The notes under the pieces: model-generated
Seen by the model: the letters and a program-made list of their open reading frames with translations, nothing else
Databases searched by the model: none
Told to the model about the DNA's origin: nothing
Made by a program: the position numbers and the translations under genes
From: Bacteroidales bacterium KHT7
GTDB lineage: Bacteria; Bacteroidota; Bacteroidia; Bacteroidales; Bacteroidaceae
Reading direction: 5' to 3'
Length of the DNA: 64,000 bases
Assembly: GCA_900102385.1 (NCBI GenBank)
Contig: FNBQ01000007.1
Location: 62,001 to 126,000, forward strand
Shown here: piece after piece, positions 27,801 to 35,749 of the stretch
Layout of the letters: each line of letters begins with the position of its first letter
Numbering within the stretch: position 1 is the first letter of the stretch

Positions 27801-30665
27801 GTATCTGTTTATACCGATAGAGATTTTGCTGGCGGAATAGTTGGATATACAGAAGGCAAACTTCTTGTTGACGGCGTAAACGGCTCGGCTGATGGTTATT
27901 GTAACGTGTCATGTAAGAGTAGCTTGAGCAAGGCTTATACTGGCGGTGTCGTTGGTCTCGCAGATAATGGAGCTGATATAAAGAATGCCAATTTGTATGT
28001 AAACGTTTCGGGTTGTACAGAGACTGGCATCGGTGTTGGCGGTATAACATGTACTATTCGTGAAGGAACGGAATTCAATATTAGTAATTCGAACATCTAT
28101 GGTTCGATGGTTGATTTGGACAAGACTTCTGGTAAGTACGTCAGCGGTCTTGTAGGCTATAACGACGGAACTTTGAATATTGACAAGTGCTCATTCAACG
28201 GAAAGGTTATGGCTAAGGGCTATGCCGGTGGATTTGTTGCGAAAAATCAGGGCGTCTTGCGAATCCTGAATTCAGAAAACAATGGTGAGATTACTATTGA
28301 TACTAAATTCTCTGGCGATTATGAGAATTATTACGGCGGTTTCGTTGGCGTGACAGGCAGCAACGACAGCGGTTCGAGAACGAGTGGTAAGCTTGATATC
28401 TTGAATTGTACGAACAATGGTACTATTGCTCCGGGAAGAATGTATGCAGCAGGCTTCGTAGCAATGGTAAATACGACAGATGCAGTACGCTTGTATAATT
28501 TGACAAACAAGGGTGTTATCGAGGCAGTTTCTGAGGCTAAAGAGAAGAAGTTTTACGGCGGTATCGTAGGTAGATTGAAGTATGCCAAGGATGCAGATGG
28601 CGACAATTACAATATGGTGATTAAGTATTGTCATAATGAGGCAGACATCACGGCTAAAGCAAGTTGCGGCGGTATCGTTGGTACAAACGAAGGCTCATTT
28701 GCATCGCTGATTTCAGACTGCTACAACGAGGGCTCAATCAAGATCAAGATATATGATGAAAATAGCGATAAGATATATGATGAAAATAGCGATTGTGGCG
28801 GTATCATTGGAACAACAGGCGATGATGCAGACAAGATGATTGTACAGTATTGCTACAACAAGGGAAATGTTCAGTTTGTTGATGCAAACGGCAACTTCGT
28901 AAAGCAGGCATACGGAATTGGCTGCGTTGATGGCGCTCACTCTCTGGTTAAGAATTGCTATAATATTTCGGCTGTTGATGGAGAGATTCCATGCTTTGCA
29001 AAGACAAGTAACGCAAAGGTTGACAACTGCTATCAGCTTATTCCTGATGCCGTTTCGGCCGTTAAGGACAAATATGGCAAGCAGATGTCTGATACCCGTC
29101 AGCTTAACTGGTACGACAGCAATCAGGCTGAGAACATTACGTTGCTCGACCGTGAGTGCTTCAACGCCGGAAAAGTTGCCTATCTGCTGAGTGCTGATGC
29201 CAAGTCGGACATTGATGAAGTTCACTATGTTCAGAATCTTAACGGATACGAAAACAAGGCTACAGACGGTTCGTACGATGATATGCCAGTTATGACTTAC
29301 TACTATCGTGCGCTTGATAGTGATCTTTACAATGAGGATGACGGATGGGAAATCAACTATCCAATTGTATCACGTAACGATGTTACAAGCAGAATAGTTT
29401 ATCAGGGCGAGATTTACAGAGACAATCACGATACTTCTTATAAGGAGGAAGAAATGAACGGCCAGCCTGTGGCACATCAGCAGAAACAGGGCTATACAAA
29501 CAGCAGCAATTCTGTTCTGGCTGTGCCTCACGATTACATCAGTTATATTGATGCGATTGGAAACGGCAAGAATAATTATATAAAGATGGTTAGCGGTGCG
29601 CTTCTTGACGAGGTAAATATCGATATGTGGAAAATGTGCGACGAACGTACATCTCAGACTGATATAAACTGTGCTTGGGATAGCGATGCAACCATAGTGA
29701 ACGGTGTAACTCACTATAATAATCTGGAGGCGAATGAAATTCGTCTTACAGACCCTTCTGTAAATGGTGCAACCAAGAAGGAACTTGTTGTACCATATAA
29801 CTTCTATGCACCTTCGGATATTAGAGTTGTAGGCGATATTGAGTACAGACGTGTGATGAGGAATGGAAAGTTGGCGTCGTTAGATTTACCATTTGATGTT
29901 GAAGAAATATCATACTATAATAATGGTGCAAAACAGGAGGTTTGTTTCAATCCTAATGACAATGGTTTCAAAAATAATCCTCATATCTTGTTTGAGGAAC
30001 TTTCTGATTTTGAGCAGAAGGATGGTTCTAATAAGGTTTATATCAACTTCCAAACTGCAAGTGGTAATATAATTCCTGCTGGTAAATATATGGTGACATA
30101 CAGTGGACCAGACGGATCGGTAGTATGCTTCAGAGGCTCAGGTAAGATAAATAAGACCAACTGCCCATATACAGATACAGAGGCAAAACCATTCAACCAG
30201 CCAACAGATAACAGTGCTGCAAATGGCATGGAACTTCGTGGCTTCACACAGAGATATATAGCAAATGCAACCGAAGGTGAGAACTATTGGAAGAATTATT
30301 TGTATCTTGACTACGACAAGAACGGAAATCCGATTATGCGCCGTGGTGCAACTTGCGGAGGTGTTTGGTCAACTCCATTCCGCGCAATGTTGTATGCTTC
30401 GTCTGAACTAATCGGCGACAAGGGCGATGTTTCATCAGCTGGTGCAAAGGCAATTTACATCCGTAGCATGTGGAGGAACTATGAGGTTGACGAGGCTACA
30501 GACATCGAGACAATTGAGTCTGCGAATATCGATGCAGAAACAGAGGTTGATGTTTACAGCGTAGACGGCTTGAAGGTTAGAAGTGCTGTTAAGTACGGCG
30601 AGGCTCTCGATGGCTTGCAGAAGGGCATTTATATAATAAATGGAATTAAGGTATTCAAGAAATAA
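24879..30665 (+). CDS. Large GLUG-repeat secreted protein with T9SS tail
   Basis: About 1928 residues. I chose the ATG at 24879 over the upstream TTG at 24858; the ATG at 24891 is also possible. A signal peptide (MLLKKRFLVHVLMLVCAVGS to FAQ) is followed by the usual lead-in of GLUG proteins: TPEELAWVFNSKD, ELAADIDMNNYYW and FYFINGNGHTIKNI. More than twenty GLUG-type turns (GGFVGYT, GGLAGSVG and the like) form a probable right-handed beta-solenoid. Internal duplications are evident at 60-, 29- and about 290-residue scales. Residues beyond about 1500 are non-repetitive. The end, VDVYSVDGLKV ... EALDGLQKGIYIINGIKVFKK, is a type-A T9SS sorting domain like that of the first giant protein. A cell-surface adhesive or matrix role is inferred. 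Confidence 0.87.
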   Translation: MRIDMLLKKRFLVHVLMLVCAVGSFAQPQDRTSDWGSYAREGGVKSMEWVIIFTDKVWGYRADGYEGRYYSFSNIKTPEELAWVFNSKDHHVDDASILTEVFTGLELERRGVYIELAADIDMNNYYWQGKGTTKRFYFINGNGHTIKNIHLIGSGSTSDNGNYGFFSDAEDIVFYNVNFEFSSVSTSNSSTSFEKKHKEVVDKNGLLIGNCTGSARFYNVNVKLNSDYTSTKGYVGGLAGFVGGRTAVQNTNVLLNGKMSANNRVGGFVGSTPNIETANSSVILNSDIASSGEFAGGLAGSVGERAAVQNTNVELNGKLTASQYAGGFVGGTSYNFEAANSSVILNSDIASSGEFAGGLVGSVSNKAILSNVNVYMDGTISAYQHAGGFIGYTKSVEATNSSVKSVGSNSGISIENSFAGSFVGRQSTAVKSTYTNCHSEGLHLKGIARTGGLIGQLDNSDVTFSNCSFKGGITSDYVVGGFVALTLNASVTIKDNCSVEIDEISGKWPSYFAGGVGKFGDKSHLDGKLVIDGFSMGDATKSRTYKTDASYSMAGCVAWMASNTELSVNNFSLKNVVFEGSSLGAVVGEYYSTNKITISNSDISNVSMVGTKPVGGFVGYTPGSLDFNNCNVTLANNDNFKSSGDYVGGLAGNVGGNITVAKTNVKLNGLMSGANYVGGCAGFAQSINASECSVISDNANGRLTGGNMYVAGFVGRLQGSYKSTLTDCKSEGLTLSGSARIAGFFGEVISANVTFTGCSFKGGINSNFAVGGYVAITENASITVKDCSVTLNEKSGTWPSYVGGIVGNLGPKKDIVYSDKLIVDNFTMGDAQKRYSYKIKNNSYAAAGCVALMAEGTELQVNRLSLKNIELNGNCLGAVVGECTSDNTITISNSEVSNVVMVGSNPVGGYVGYTKGGVEISNSEVSNVVMVGSNHVGGYVGYTKGGVEISNPVGGYVGYSKGDDLIISNITLKNVSVYTDRDFAGGIVGYTEGKLLVDGVNGSADGYCNVSCKSSLSKAYTGGVVGLADNGADIKNANLYVNVSGCTETGIGVGGITCTIREGTEFNISNSNIYGSMVDLDKTSGKYVSGLVGYNDGTLNIDKCSFNGKVMAKGYAGGFVAKNQGVLRILNSENNGEITIDTKFSGDYENYYGGFVGVTGSNDSGSRTSGKLDILNCTNNGTIAPGRMYAAGFVAMVNTTDAVRLYNLTNKGVIEAVSEAKEKKFYGGIVGRLKYAKDADGDNYNMVIKYCHNEADITAKASCGGIVGTNEGSFASLISDCYNEGSIKIKIYDENSDKIYDENSDCGGIIGTTGDDADKMIVQYCYNKGNVQFVDANGNFVKQAYGIGCVDGAHSLVKNCYNISAVDGEIPCFAKTSNAKVDNCYQLIPDAVSAVKDKYGKQMSDTRQLNWYDSNQAENITLLDRECFNAGKVAYLLSADAKSDIDEVHYVQNLNGYENKATDGSYDDMPVMTYYYRALDSDLYNEDDGWEINYPIVSRNDVTSRIVYQGEIYRDNHDTSYKEEEMNGQPVAHQQKQGYTNSSNSVLAVPHDYISYIDAIGNGKNNYIKMVSGALLDEVNIDMWKMCDERTSQTDINCAWDSDATIVNGVTHYNNLEANEIRLTDPSVNGATKKELVVPYNFYAPSDIRVVGDIEYRRVMRNGKLASLDLPFDVEEISYYNNGAKQEVCFNPNDNGFKNNPHILFEELSDFEQKDGSNKVYINFQTASGNIIPAGKYMVTYSGPDGSVVCFRGSGKINKTNCPYTDTEAKPFNQPTDNSAANGMELRGFTQRYIANATEGENYWKNYLYLDYDKNGNPIMRRGATCGGVWSTPFRAMLYASSELIGDKGDVSSAGAKAIYIRSMWRNYEVDEATDIETIESANIDAETEVDVYSVDGLKVRSAVKYGEALDGLQKGIYIINGIKVFKK
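25618..25953 (+). repeat. Tandem ~180-base repeat inside the second GLUG gene
   Basis: Two neighbouring units of 60-61 codons share AVQNTNV, the LNGK line and ANSSVILNSDIASSGEF, which recurs at a distance of 183 bases (25710 and 25893) with nearly identical DNA. A third, more diverged unit follows. The DNA likeness points to recent duplication. Confidence 0.85.
27549..27764 (+). repeat. 87-base tandem repeat with a truncated third copy
   Basis: Units 27549-27635 and 27636-27722 encode the same 29-residue block (ISNSEVSNVVMVGSN then VGGYVGYTKGGVE) with few base changes. A third copy from 27723 lacks 12 codons, lost exactly between two AAT codons. Confidence 0.9.
28746..28793 (+). repeat. Perfect 24-base tandem duplication
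   Basis: Two identical units of 24 bases encode KIYDENSD twice in a row. This is an in-frame slippage product in the second GLUG gene. Confidence 0.95.
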
Positions 30666-30672
30666 AGAAACT

Positions 30673-30882
30673 ATGAAAAAAAATCAATATGTAAAACCGA
30701 CCTTGCATAAGGTTATGGTTAACGGAATGGAAGATTTCCTCACAGATGTTGTGGTTGGCTCGGACATGGATGGTTCGGCTAATGCAAAGCCACGCGGTTC
30801 ATTTGTGGTGAGTGAATCGAAAGAATCGAGATGGGGTGACCTATGGGGGACAGGCGAGGATCCTCATAACACCGCAAGATAA
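30673..30882 (+). CDS. Small WGDLW-tail protein paired with GLUG protein (copy 2)
   Basis: The 69-residue protein begins 7 bases after the stop of the second GLUG gene. It is a paralogue of the product at 24483: Tyr6, Pro9 and Leu11 are in register, ANAKPR is at 36-41 and RWGDLW at 53-58. A Gly-Ser or Gly-Gly-rich run precedes the central motif in both. There is no signal peptide and no hydrophobic helix; both termini are polar. Having the same tiny gene in the same place behind two different T9SS giants argues for a functional link, but its nature is unknown. A terminator follows within 8 bases. Confidence 0.8.
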   Translation: MKKNQYVKPTLHKVMVNGMEDFLTDVVVGSDMDGSANAKPRGSFVVSESKESRWGDLWGTGEDPHNTAR

Positions 30883-30889
30883 CAAATGG

Positions 30890-30924
30890 GAGGTATGTTG
30901 TTCTTCGGCATACCTCTTTTGTTT
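30890..30924 (+). terminator. Terminator of the second GLUG unit
   Basis: GAGGTATG (30890-30897) pairs with CATACCTC (30909-30916) over an 11-base loop; TTTTG and a further T-run follow. Confidence 0.85.
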
Positions 30925-31031
30925 TTCTTAATTTGATGGCGAATCAGAGTAAAAAAGCAGAATATGTTGCTAAAATCCTTATGGTTTATATAAAAGATGC
31001 ATATTTTTCGATAATTATCAACTTTACAATT

Positions 31032-31060
31032 TTTGTGAATTGATTTTTTTAGTATCTTCG
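31032..31060 (+). promoter_or_regulatory. Promoter of the PlsC-like gene
   Basis: TTTG (31032-31035) and TATCTTCG (31053-31060) are 17 bases apart; the -7 box has one mismatch to TAnnTTTG. The leader is about 15 bases. Confidence 0.5.
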
Positions 31061-31079
31061 CAACCATAAAATTAGATTT

Positions 31080-31844
31080 ATGCATAAACTATATAAAATA
31101 TATCAGGTTCTGATTGCCCTACCAATCATAGTGGCACAGACAATGATAACCTCCTTGTTTATGGTAATCGGTGCTTTGATTCACAATGATTATCTGTGCT
31201 TTCAGCCGGCAGTTTGGTGGGGAAAGGTAATCATCGGCTCTCTTGGCATGAAGGTTAAGGTGAATGTGGATGAAGGCGTAGAACTCGACCCTAAGCAGTC
31301 GTATCTCTTTGTTGCAAACCATCAGGGTGCGTTCGATATTTATATAATTTATGCGGCGATAAACCGACATTTTAAATGGATGCTGAAGAAGGAACTACTG
31401 AAGATTCCTTTCGTTGGTTGGGCTTGCTCGGCTACGAATCAGATTGCCGTAGACAAAAGCAATCCGAGAAAGATTGCCGAGACAATCAGACAGGCGCGTG
31501 AAACTCTGCAGGGAGGAACATCGGTAGTGGTATTTCCTGAAGGCGCGAGATCATTCTGCGGACACATGGGTGAGTTTAAAAGAGGCGCATTCTTGTTGTC
31601 TGATAAATTGCAGTTGCCTGTTGTTCCAATTACGATAAACGGCAGTTTTGATTGTCAGCCTCGCACTCAAGGATATGTCAGCTTTGTTAATCGTGTTCCG
31701 CTGAGTGTAACGATACATAAACCGATTAGTCCCAAGGGCAAGGGCACAGAAGCTATGGCAGAGTTGCTCAATGAGAGTTGGAACGTGATAAACGACGGAT
31801 TGGTGAAGGAATATCAGGGCTTTGTGGAGAATCCAGATCAGTAA
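31080..31844 (+). CDS. plsC: 1-acyl-sn-glycerol-3-phosphate acyltransferase (PlsC-like)
   Basis: The 254-residue protein has two N-terminal hydrophobic helices and the four acyltransferase blocks: the catalytic HX4D in VANHQGAFDIYI near residue 80, the MLKKELLKIPFVGW block near 100, FPEGARSF near 155 (glycerophosphate binding) and VVPITINGSF near 180. It would add the second acyl chain to lysophosphatidic acid at the inner membrane, making phosphatidic acid. It stands alone with its own promoter between the GLUG units and the nucleotide-sugar operon. Other lysolipid acceptors are possible for a member of this broad family. Confidence 0.88.
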   Translation: MHKLYKIYQVLIALPIIVAQTMITSLFMVIGALIHNDYLCFQPAVWWGKVIIGSLGMKVKVNVDEGVELDPKQSYLFVANHQGAFDIYIIYAAINRHFKWMLKKELLKIPFVGWACSATNQIAVDKSNPRKIAETIRQARETLQGGTSVVVFPEGARSFCGHMGEFKRGAFLLSDKLQLPVVPITINGSFDCQPRTQGYVSFVNRVPLSVTIHKPISPKGKGTEAMAELLNESWNVINDGLVKEYQGFVENPDQ

Positions 31845-31904
31845 CATTCGTGTCTGTTTACGAAAATCATTGTATGAAATTGTAATAAATACATATAATT
31901 ATTT

Positions 31905-31912
31905 TATCTTTG
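31905..31912 (+). promoter_or_regulatory. -7 element of the nucleotide-sugar operon
   Basis: TATCTTTG followed by CAG, with a TTG at 31880-31882, 22 bases upstream. The leader to the gmd ATG is about 42 bases. Confidence 0.55.
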
Positions 31913-31957
31913 CAGAAATTTTTATTTCTAAGATTTGATTAAGACTTTAATTTGTAT

Positions 31958-33064
31958 ATGAGAAATGTTGCTTTGATTACTGGCGTTACCGGTCAGGATG
32001 GTTCATACCTATCAGAATTTTTGTTGGGAAAAGGTTATGAAGTTCATGGAATTATTCGTAGATCTTCTGTTGATTACCGAGAAAGAATTGCCCATCTTGA
32101 AGGAAAGCCAAACTTCCACTTGCATTATGCAGATTTAGGTGACTCAATGTCGTTGGTGAAGGTAGTAGGTGCCGTTCAGCCAACAGAAATATATAATTTG
32201 GCTGCTCAGAGCCATGTTCAGGTAAGTTTCGATGCTCCGGAATTTACTGCCGATGTTGATGCAACAGGCGTTTTGAGAGTTTTGGAGGCTGTTCGTGCTT
32301 GCCATCTTGAAAAGTCATGCCGCATCTATCAGGCTTCGACATCAGAGCTTTATGGAAAGGTTGAGGAAGTTCCACAGAACGAGAAGACTCCGTTCCATCC
32401 TTACTCGCCATACGCAGTTGCAAAATTGTATGGTTTCTGGATTGTGAAAGAATACCGTGAAGCATACAACATGTTCTGTTGCTCAGGTATTTTGTTCAAC
32501 CATGAGAGTGAGCGTCGTGGTGAAACATTCGTAACACGAAAGATTACTCTTGCTGCGGCTCGTATTGCTCAGGGTAAGCAGGATAAGTTGTACCTTGGAA
32601 ACCTGAGTTCGCTTCGCGACTGGGGATATGCAAAGGATTATGTTGAGTGTATGTGGCTTATTCTTCAGCATGATAAACCTGAGGATTTCGTTATTGCTAC
32701 AGGCGTTCAACACTCGGTTCGTGAATTTACGTACGCTGCGTTCAAGGCTGCTGGCATCGAACTGAAGTTCGAGGGCGAGGGCATGGACGAGAAGGGTATT
32801 TGTGTTGCAGGTCCTGAGAATCTCGTTGGCAAGACTTTGGTTGAGGTAAGCGAGGATTTCTATCGCCCGACAGACGTTGTTAATTTGTGGGGCGACCCAA
32901 CAAAGGCAAAGAACGAACTCGGCTGGAATCCGCAGACAACAACATTCGAGCAGCTTGTTCAGATAATGGTTAAGCATGATATGGAAAAGGTTGCCGCAGA
33001 GCACGTAGCAAGTGTTATGCGCACAAACCTTGCCGAATATTTGGAAAAGGGTATTATCAAATAG
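31958..33064 (+). CDS. gmd: GDP-mannose 4,6-dehydratase
   Basis: I start at the ATG (31958, [18 protein letters not shown]) rather than the TTG two codons earlier, giving 368 residues, normal for Gmd. The Rossmann loop GVTGQDG, the HGIIRRSS cofactor phosphate segment, [12 protein letters not shown], the catalytic-site STSELYGKV and the [11 protein letters not shown] tyrosine-lysine pair are all present, as is [16 protein letters not shown]. It converts GDP-D-mannose to GDP-4-keto-6-deoxymannose in the cytoplasm, feeding the fcl product 4 bases downstream. It is the first gene of a six-gene operon. Confidence 0.97.
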   Translation: MRNVALITGVTGQDGSYLSEFLLGKGYEVHGIIRRSSVDYRERIAHLEGKPNFHLHYADLGDSMSLVKVVGAVQPTEIYNLAAQSHVQVSFDAPEFTADVDATGVLRVLEAVRACHLEKSCRIYQASTSELYGKVEEVPQNEKTPFHPYSPYAVAKLYGFWIVKEYREAYNMFCCSGILFNHESERRGETFVTRKITLAAARIAQGKQDKLYLGNLSSLRDWGYAKDYVECMWLILQHDKPEDFVIATGVQHSVREFTYAAFKAAGIELKFEGEGMDEKGICVAGPENLVGKTLVEVSEDFYRPTDVVNLWGDPTKAKNELGWNPQTTTFEQLVQIMVKHDMEKVAAEHVASVMRTNLAEYLEKGIIK

Positions 33065-33068
33065 TAAA

Positions 33069-34256
33069 ATGTTAGATAAAAATTCGAAAATATATGTAGC
33101 AGGGCACCACGGATTAGTGGGCTCTGCTATTTGGAATAATCTGAAGTCACGCGGCTACAATAATCTTGTAGGCAAGAGCCACAAGGAACTCGATTTGCTT
33201 GATGGCGTGGCAGTGAAGAAATTCTTTGATGAAGAAAAGCCTGATGCTGTAGTGCTTGCCGCTGCCCATGTTGGCGGAATTATGGCAAATCTTCAGTATC
33301 GTGCCGATTTTATCTATCAGAATCTGCAAATTCAGCAGAACGTGATAGGCGAGGCATGGAAGCATGGTGTCAAGAAACTTTTGTTCCTCGGTTCAACATG
33401 TATATATCCGCGCGAAGCACCTCAGCCAATGCCAGAGGACTGTTTGCTTACAAGCGCTCTTGAGTATACAAACGAACCATACGCGATTGCAAAGATTGCA
33501 GGTCTGAAGATGTGCGAGAGTTTCAATCTTCAGTACGGCACAAACTACATTGCTGTTATGCCGACAAATCTGTATGGTCCGAACGATAATTTCCATTTGG
33601 AAAACAGTCATGTCCTGCCTGCGATGATTCGTAAGATTCATCTTGCTAAGTGTCTGAACGAGAATGATTGGGACGCTGTGAGAAAGGATATCAAACTGCG
33701 CCCTGTTACAATAACGAATGCCGACGGAGTGCCTGCAAATGTCTTGTCTGGTGCAGAAGTCTTGTCAGACGGCAGAGTGAAGGTTGATGAAAACAGCAGC
33801 GAGGACGCAATTTTATTCGTTTTGTCTCGTTACGGCATCACTCCAGAGGCTGTAACACTATGGGGAACAGGTGCTCCGCTTCGCGAGTTCTTGTGGAGCG
33901 AGGAGATGGCTGATGCCTCTGTTCATGTGTTGCTTAACGTCGATTTTAAAGATACATACAAGAATAGCGTTAAGAACAGCGACGGCATAACTGAAATTCG
34001 CAACTGTCACATTAATGTGGGAACAGGAAAGGAACTTACAATTAAAGAGTGTGCCGAGAAGATTGTAGCAGAAATCGGTTTCAAGGGCAAACTAAATTGG
34101 GATAGTTCTAAACCCGACGGCACAATGAAGAAACTTACGGATGTAAGCAAGTTGCACAGCCTTGGCTGGCATCATAAGATAGAAATTGATGAAGGTATCC
34201 ACAAACTATATCAGTGGTACATGCAGGGAATCTGTATTAATCATCAGACCATATAA
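33069..34256 (+). CDS. fcl: GDP-L-fucose synthase
   Basis: Starting at 33069 ([20 protein letters not shown]), the protein has 395 residues. It shows the NADP loop GHHGLVG, the LGSTCIYP serine segment, the [15 protein letters not shown] tyrosine-lysine pair and [12 protein letters not shown]. It epimerises and reduces the Gmd product to GDP-L-fucose. It is longer than enterobacterial Fcl because of an insertion around residues 215-260 (roughly [13 protein letters not shown] to FVLSRYGI), which I believe is shared in part by other Bacteroidota enzymes. The [19 protein letters not shown] segment follows it. It lies four bases from gmd, so the two are cotranscribed. Confidence 0.95.
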   Translation: MLDKNSKIYVAGHHGLVGSAIWNNLKSRGYNNLVGKSHKELDLLDGVAVKKFFDEEKPDAVVLAAAHVGGIMANLQYRADFIYQNLQIQQNVIGEAWKHGVKKLLFLGSTCIYPREAPQPMPEDCLLTSALEYTNEPYAIAKIAGLKMCESFNLQYGTNYIAVMPTNLYGPNDNFHLENSHVLPAMIRKIHLAKCLNENDWDAVRKDIKLRPVTITNADGVPANVLSGAEVLSDGRVKVDENSSEDAILFVLSRYGITPEAVTLWGTGAPLREFLWSEEMADASVHVLLNVDFKDTYKNSVKNSDGITEIRNCHINVGTGKELTIKECAEKIVAEIGFKGKLNWDSSKPDGTMKKLTDVSKLHSLGWHHKIEIDEGIHKLYQWYMQGICINHQTI

Positions 34257-34267
34257 ATACATATTCA

Positions 34268-35158
34268 ATGAAAGGAATTGTTTTAGCAGGAGGATCTGGA
34301 ACGAGACTGTATCCAATCACCAAGGGAGTCAGTAAACAACTTATACCGATTTACGACAAGCCAATGATTTATTATCCTATTTCGGTACTTATGCTTGCCG
34401 GAATAAGGGAGATACTTATTATCTCAACTCCATACGATTTGCCTTCATTCAAGCGCTTGCTTGGCGACGGCAGCGATTACGGAGTGAAGTTTGAGTATGC
34501 AGAACAGCCTTCGCCAGACGGTTTGGCTCAGGCATTTATCATAGGCGAGAAGTTTATTGGCGATGATTCTGTCTGCCTTGTTTTGGGTGATAACATCTTC
34601 CAAGGCCCGGGATTCTCAAAGATGCTTCACGAGGCAGTTGAAACGGCTGAGAAAGAAAGCAAGGCAACAGTCTTCGGCTATTGGGTAAACGACCCTGAGC
34701 GTTACGGCGTTGCCGAGTTCGACAAAGAAGGTAACTGCCTCAGCATTGAGGAGAAACCAGAGAAGCCGAAGAGCAACTATGCCGTTGTTGGATTGTATTT
34801 CTATCCGAACAAGGTGGTTGAGGTGGCTAAGAACATAAAACCATCGCCTCGTGGTGAACTTGAGATTACTACTGTAAATCAGCAATTCCTTGATGATAGG
34901 CAACTGAAAGTACAGACTTTGGGTCGTGGCTTCGCTTGGCTCGACACAGGAACGCATGATTCGCTCAGCGAGGCTTCGACATACATCGAGGTGCTCGAGA
35001 AGCGTCAGGGCTTGAAGGTGGCTTGTCTCGAAGGCATCGCTTTCCGCAAGGGCTGGATTGATGCAGACAAGATGCGTGAGCTTGCAAAGCCAATGCTGAA
35101 AAATCAGTATGGACAGTATCTGCTAAAGGTTATTGATGAAATAGAAGGAGGAAAATAA
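34268..35158 (+). CDS. rfbA: Glucose-1-phosphate thymidylyltransferase
   Basis: The 296-residue protein is standard length for RmlA. It has the nucleotide-binding [18 protein letters not shown] at residue 8, [38 protein letters not shown] near 110 with the metal-binding Asp, and [14 protein letters not shown]. It makes dTDP-glucose from glucose-1-phosphate and dTTP, the first step to dTDP-rhamnose. It follows fcl by 11 bases. Confidence 0.97.
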   Translation: MKGIVLAGGSGTRLYPITKGVSKQLIPIYDKPMIYYPISVLMLAGIREILIISTPYDLPSFKRLLGDGSDYGVKFEYAEQPSPDGLAQAFIIGEKFIGDDSVCLVLGDNIFQGPGFSKMLHEAVETAEKESKATVFGYWVNDPERYGVAEFDKEGNCLSIEEKPEKPKSNYAVVGLYFYPNKVVEVAKNIKPSPRGELEITTVNQQFLDDRQLKVQTLGRGFAWLDTGTHDSLSEASTYIEVLEKRQGLKVACLEGIAFRKGWIDADKMRELAKPMLKNQYGQYLLKVIDEIEGGK

Positions 35159-35164
35159 GTAAAG

Positions 35165-35749
35165 ATGGAAGTTATAAAGACTGCTATTGATGGCGTATTG
35201 ATTATAGAACCGCGAGTTTTCAAGGATTCGCGAGGCTATTTCTTTGAGAGTTTCTCTAAACGTGAATTCGACGAGAAAGTTGGTGCAATTCTTGGACATA
35301 CAATCAATTTTGTTCAGGATAACGAGAGTATGAGCAGTTACGGCGTTATGCGCGGATTGCACTTTCAGAAGATGCCTTACACACAGAGCAAACTTGTGCG
35401 TTGTGTAAAGGGGGCGGTGCTTGATGTTGCTGTTGATATCCGCAAGGGCTCACCAACATTTGGACAGCACGTTGCCGTTGAACTTACAGAAGATAATCAT
35501 CGTCAGTTCTTTATTCCGAGAGGATTTGCGCACGGATTTGCTGTCCTTAGCGAGACTGCTATTTTCCAGTACAAGTGCGACGAATTCTATCATCCTGAAG
35601 CAGATGGTGGCATTTGTATAAAGGACGAAAGCCTTGGCATTGACTGGAAGATTCCGGTTGAGAAGGCTGTCTTGAGTGAGAAAGATATGAAGCATCCTTG
35701 CTTGAAAGATGCTGAATCGTTTTTTGATATTAACGACAAACTATACTAA
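35165..35749 (+). CDS. rfbC: dTDP-4-dehydrorhamnose 3,5-epimerase
   Basis: The 194-residue cupin enzyme has FKDSRGYFFESFSKREFDE, the catalytic-His box MRGLHFQKMPYTQSKLVRCV near residue 60, DVAVDIRKGSPTFGQHVAVE, and IPRGFAHGFAVLS followed by the Tyr of FQYKCDEFYHP. It epimerises dTDP-4-keto-6-deoxyglucose at C3 and C5 to dTDP-4-keto-L-rhamnose. The order rfbA-rfbC-rfbB has RfbC ahead of the dehydratase that supplies its substrate. It lies 6 bases after rfbA and abuts rfbB without a gap. Confidence 0.96.
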   Translation: MEVIKTAIDGVLIIEPRVFKDSRGYFFESFSKREFDEKVGAILGHTINFVQDNESMSSYGVMRGLHFQKMPYTQSKLVRCVKGAVLDVAVDIRKGSPTFGQHVAVELTEDNHRQFFIPRGFAHGFAVLSETAIFQYKCDEFYHPEADGGICIKDESLGIDWKIPVEKAVLSEKDMKHPCLKDAESFFDINDKLY

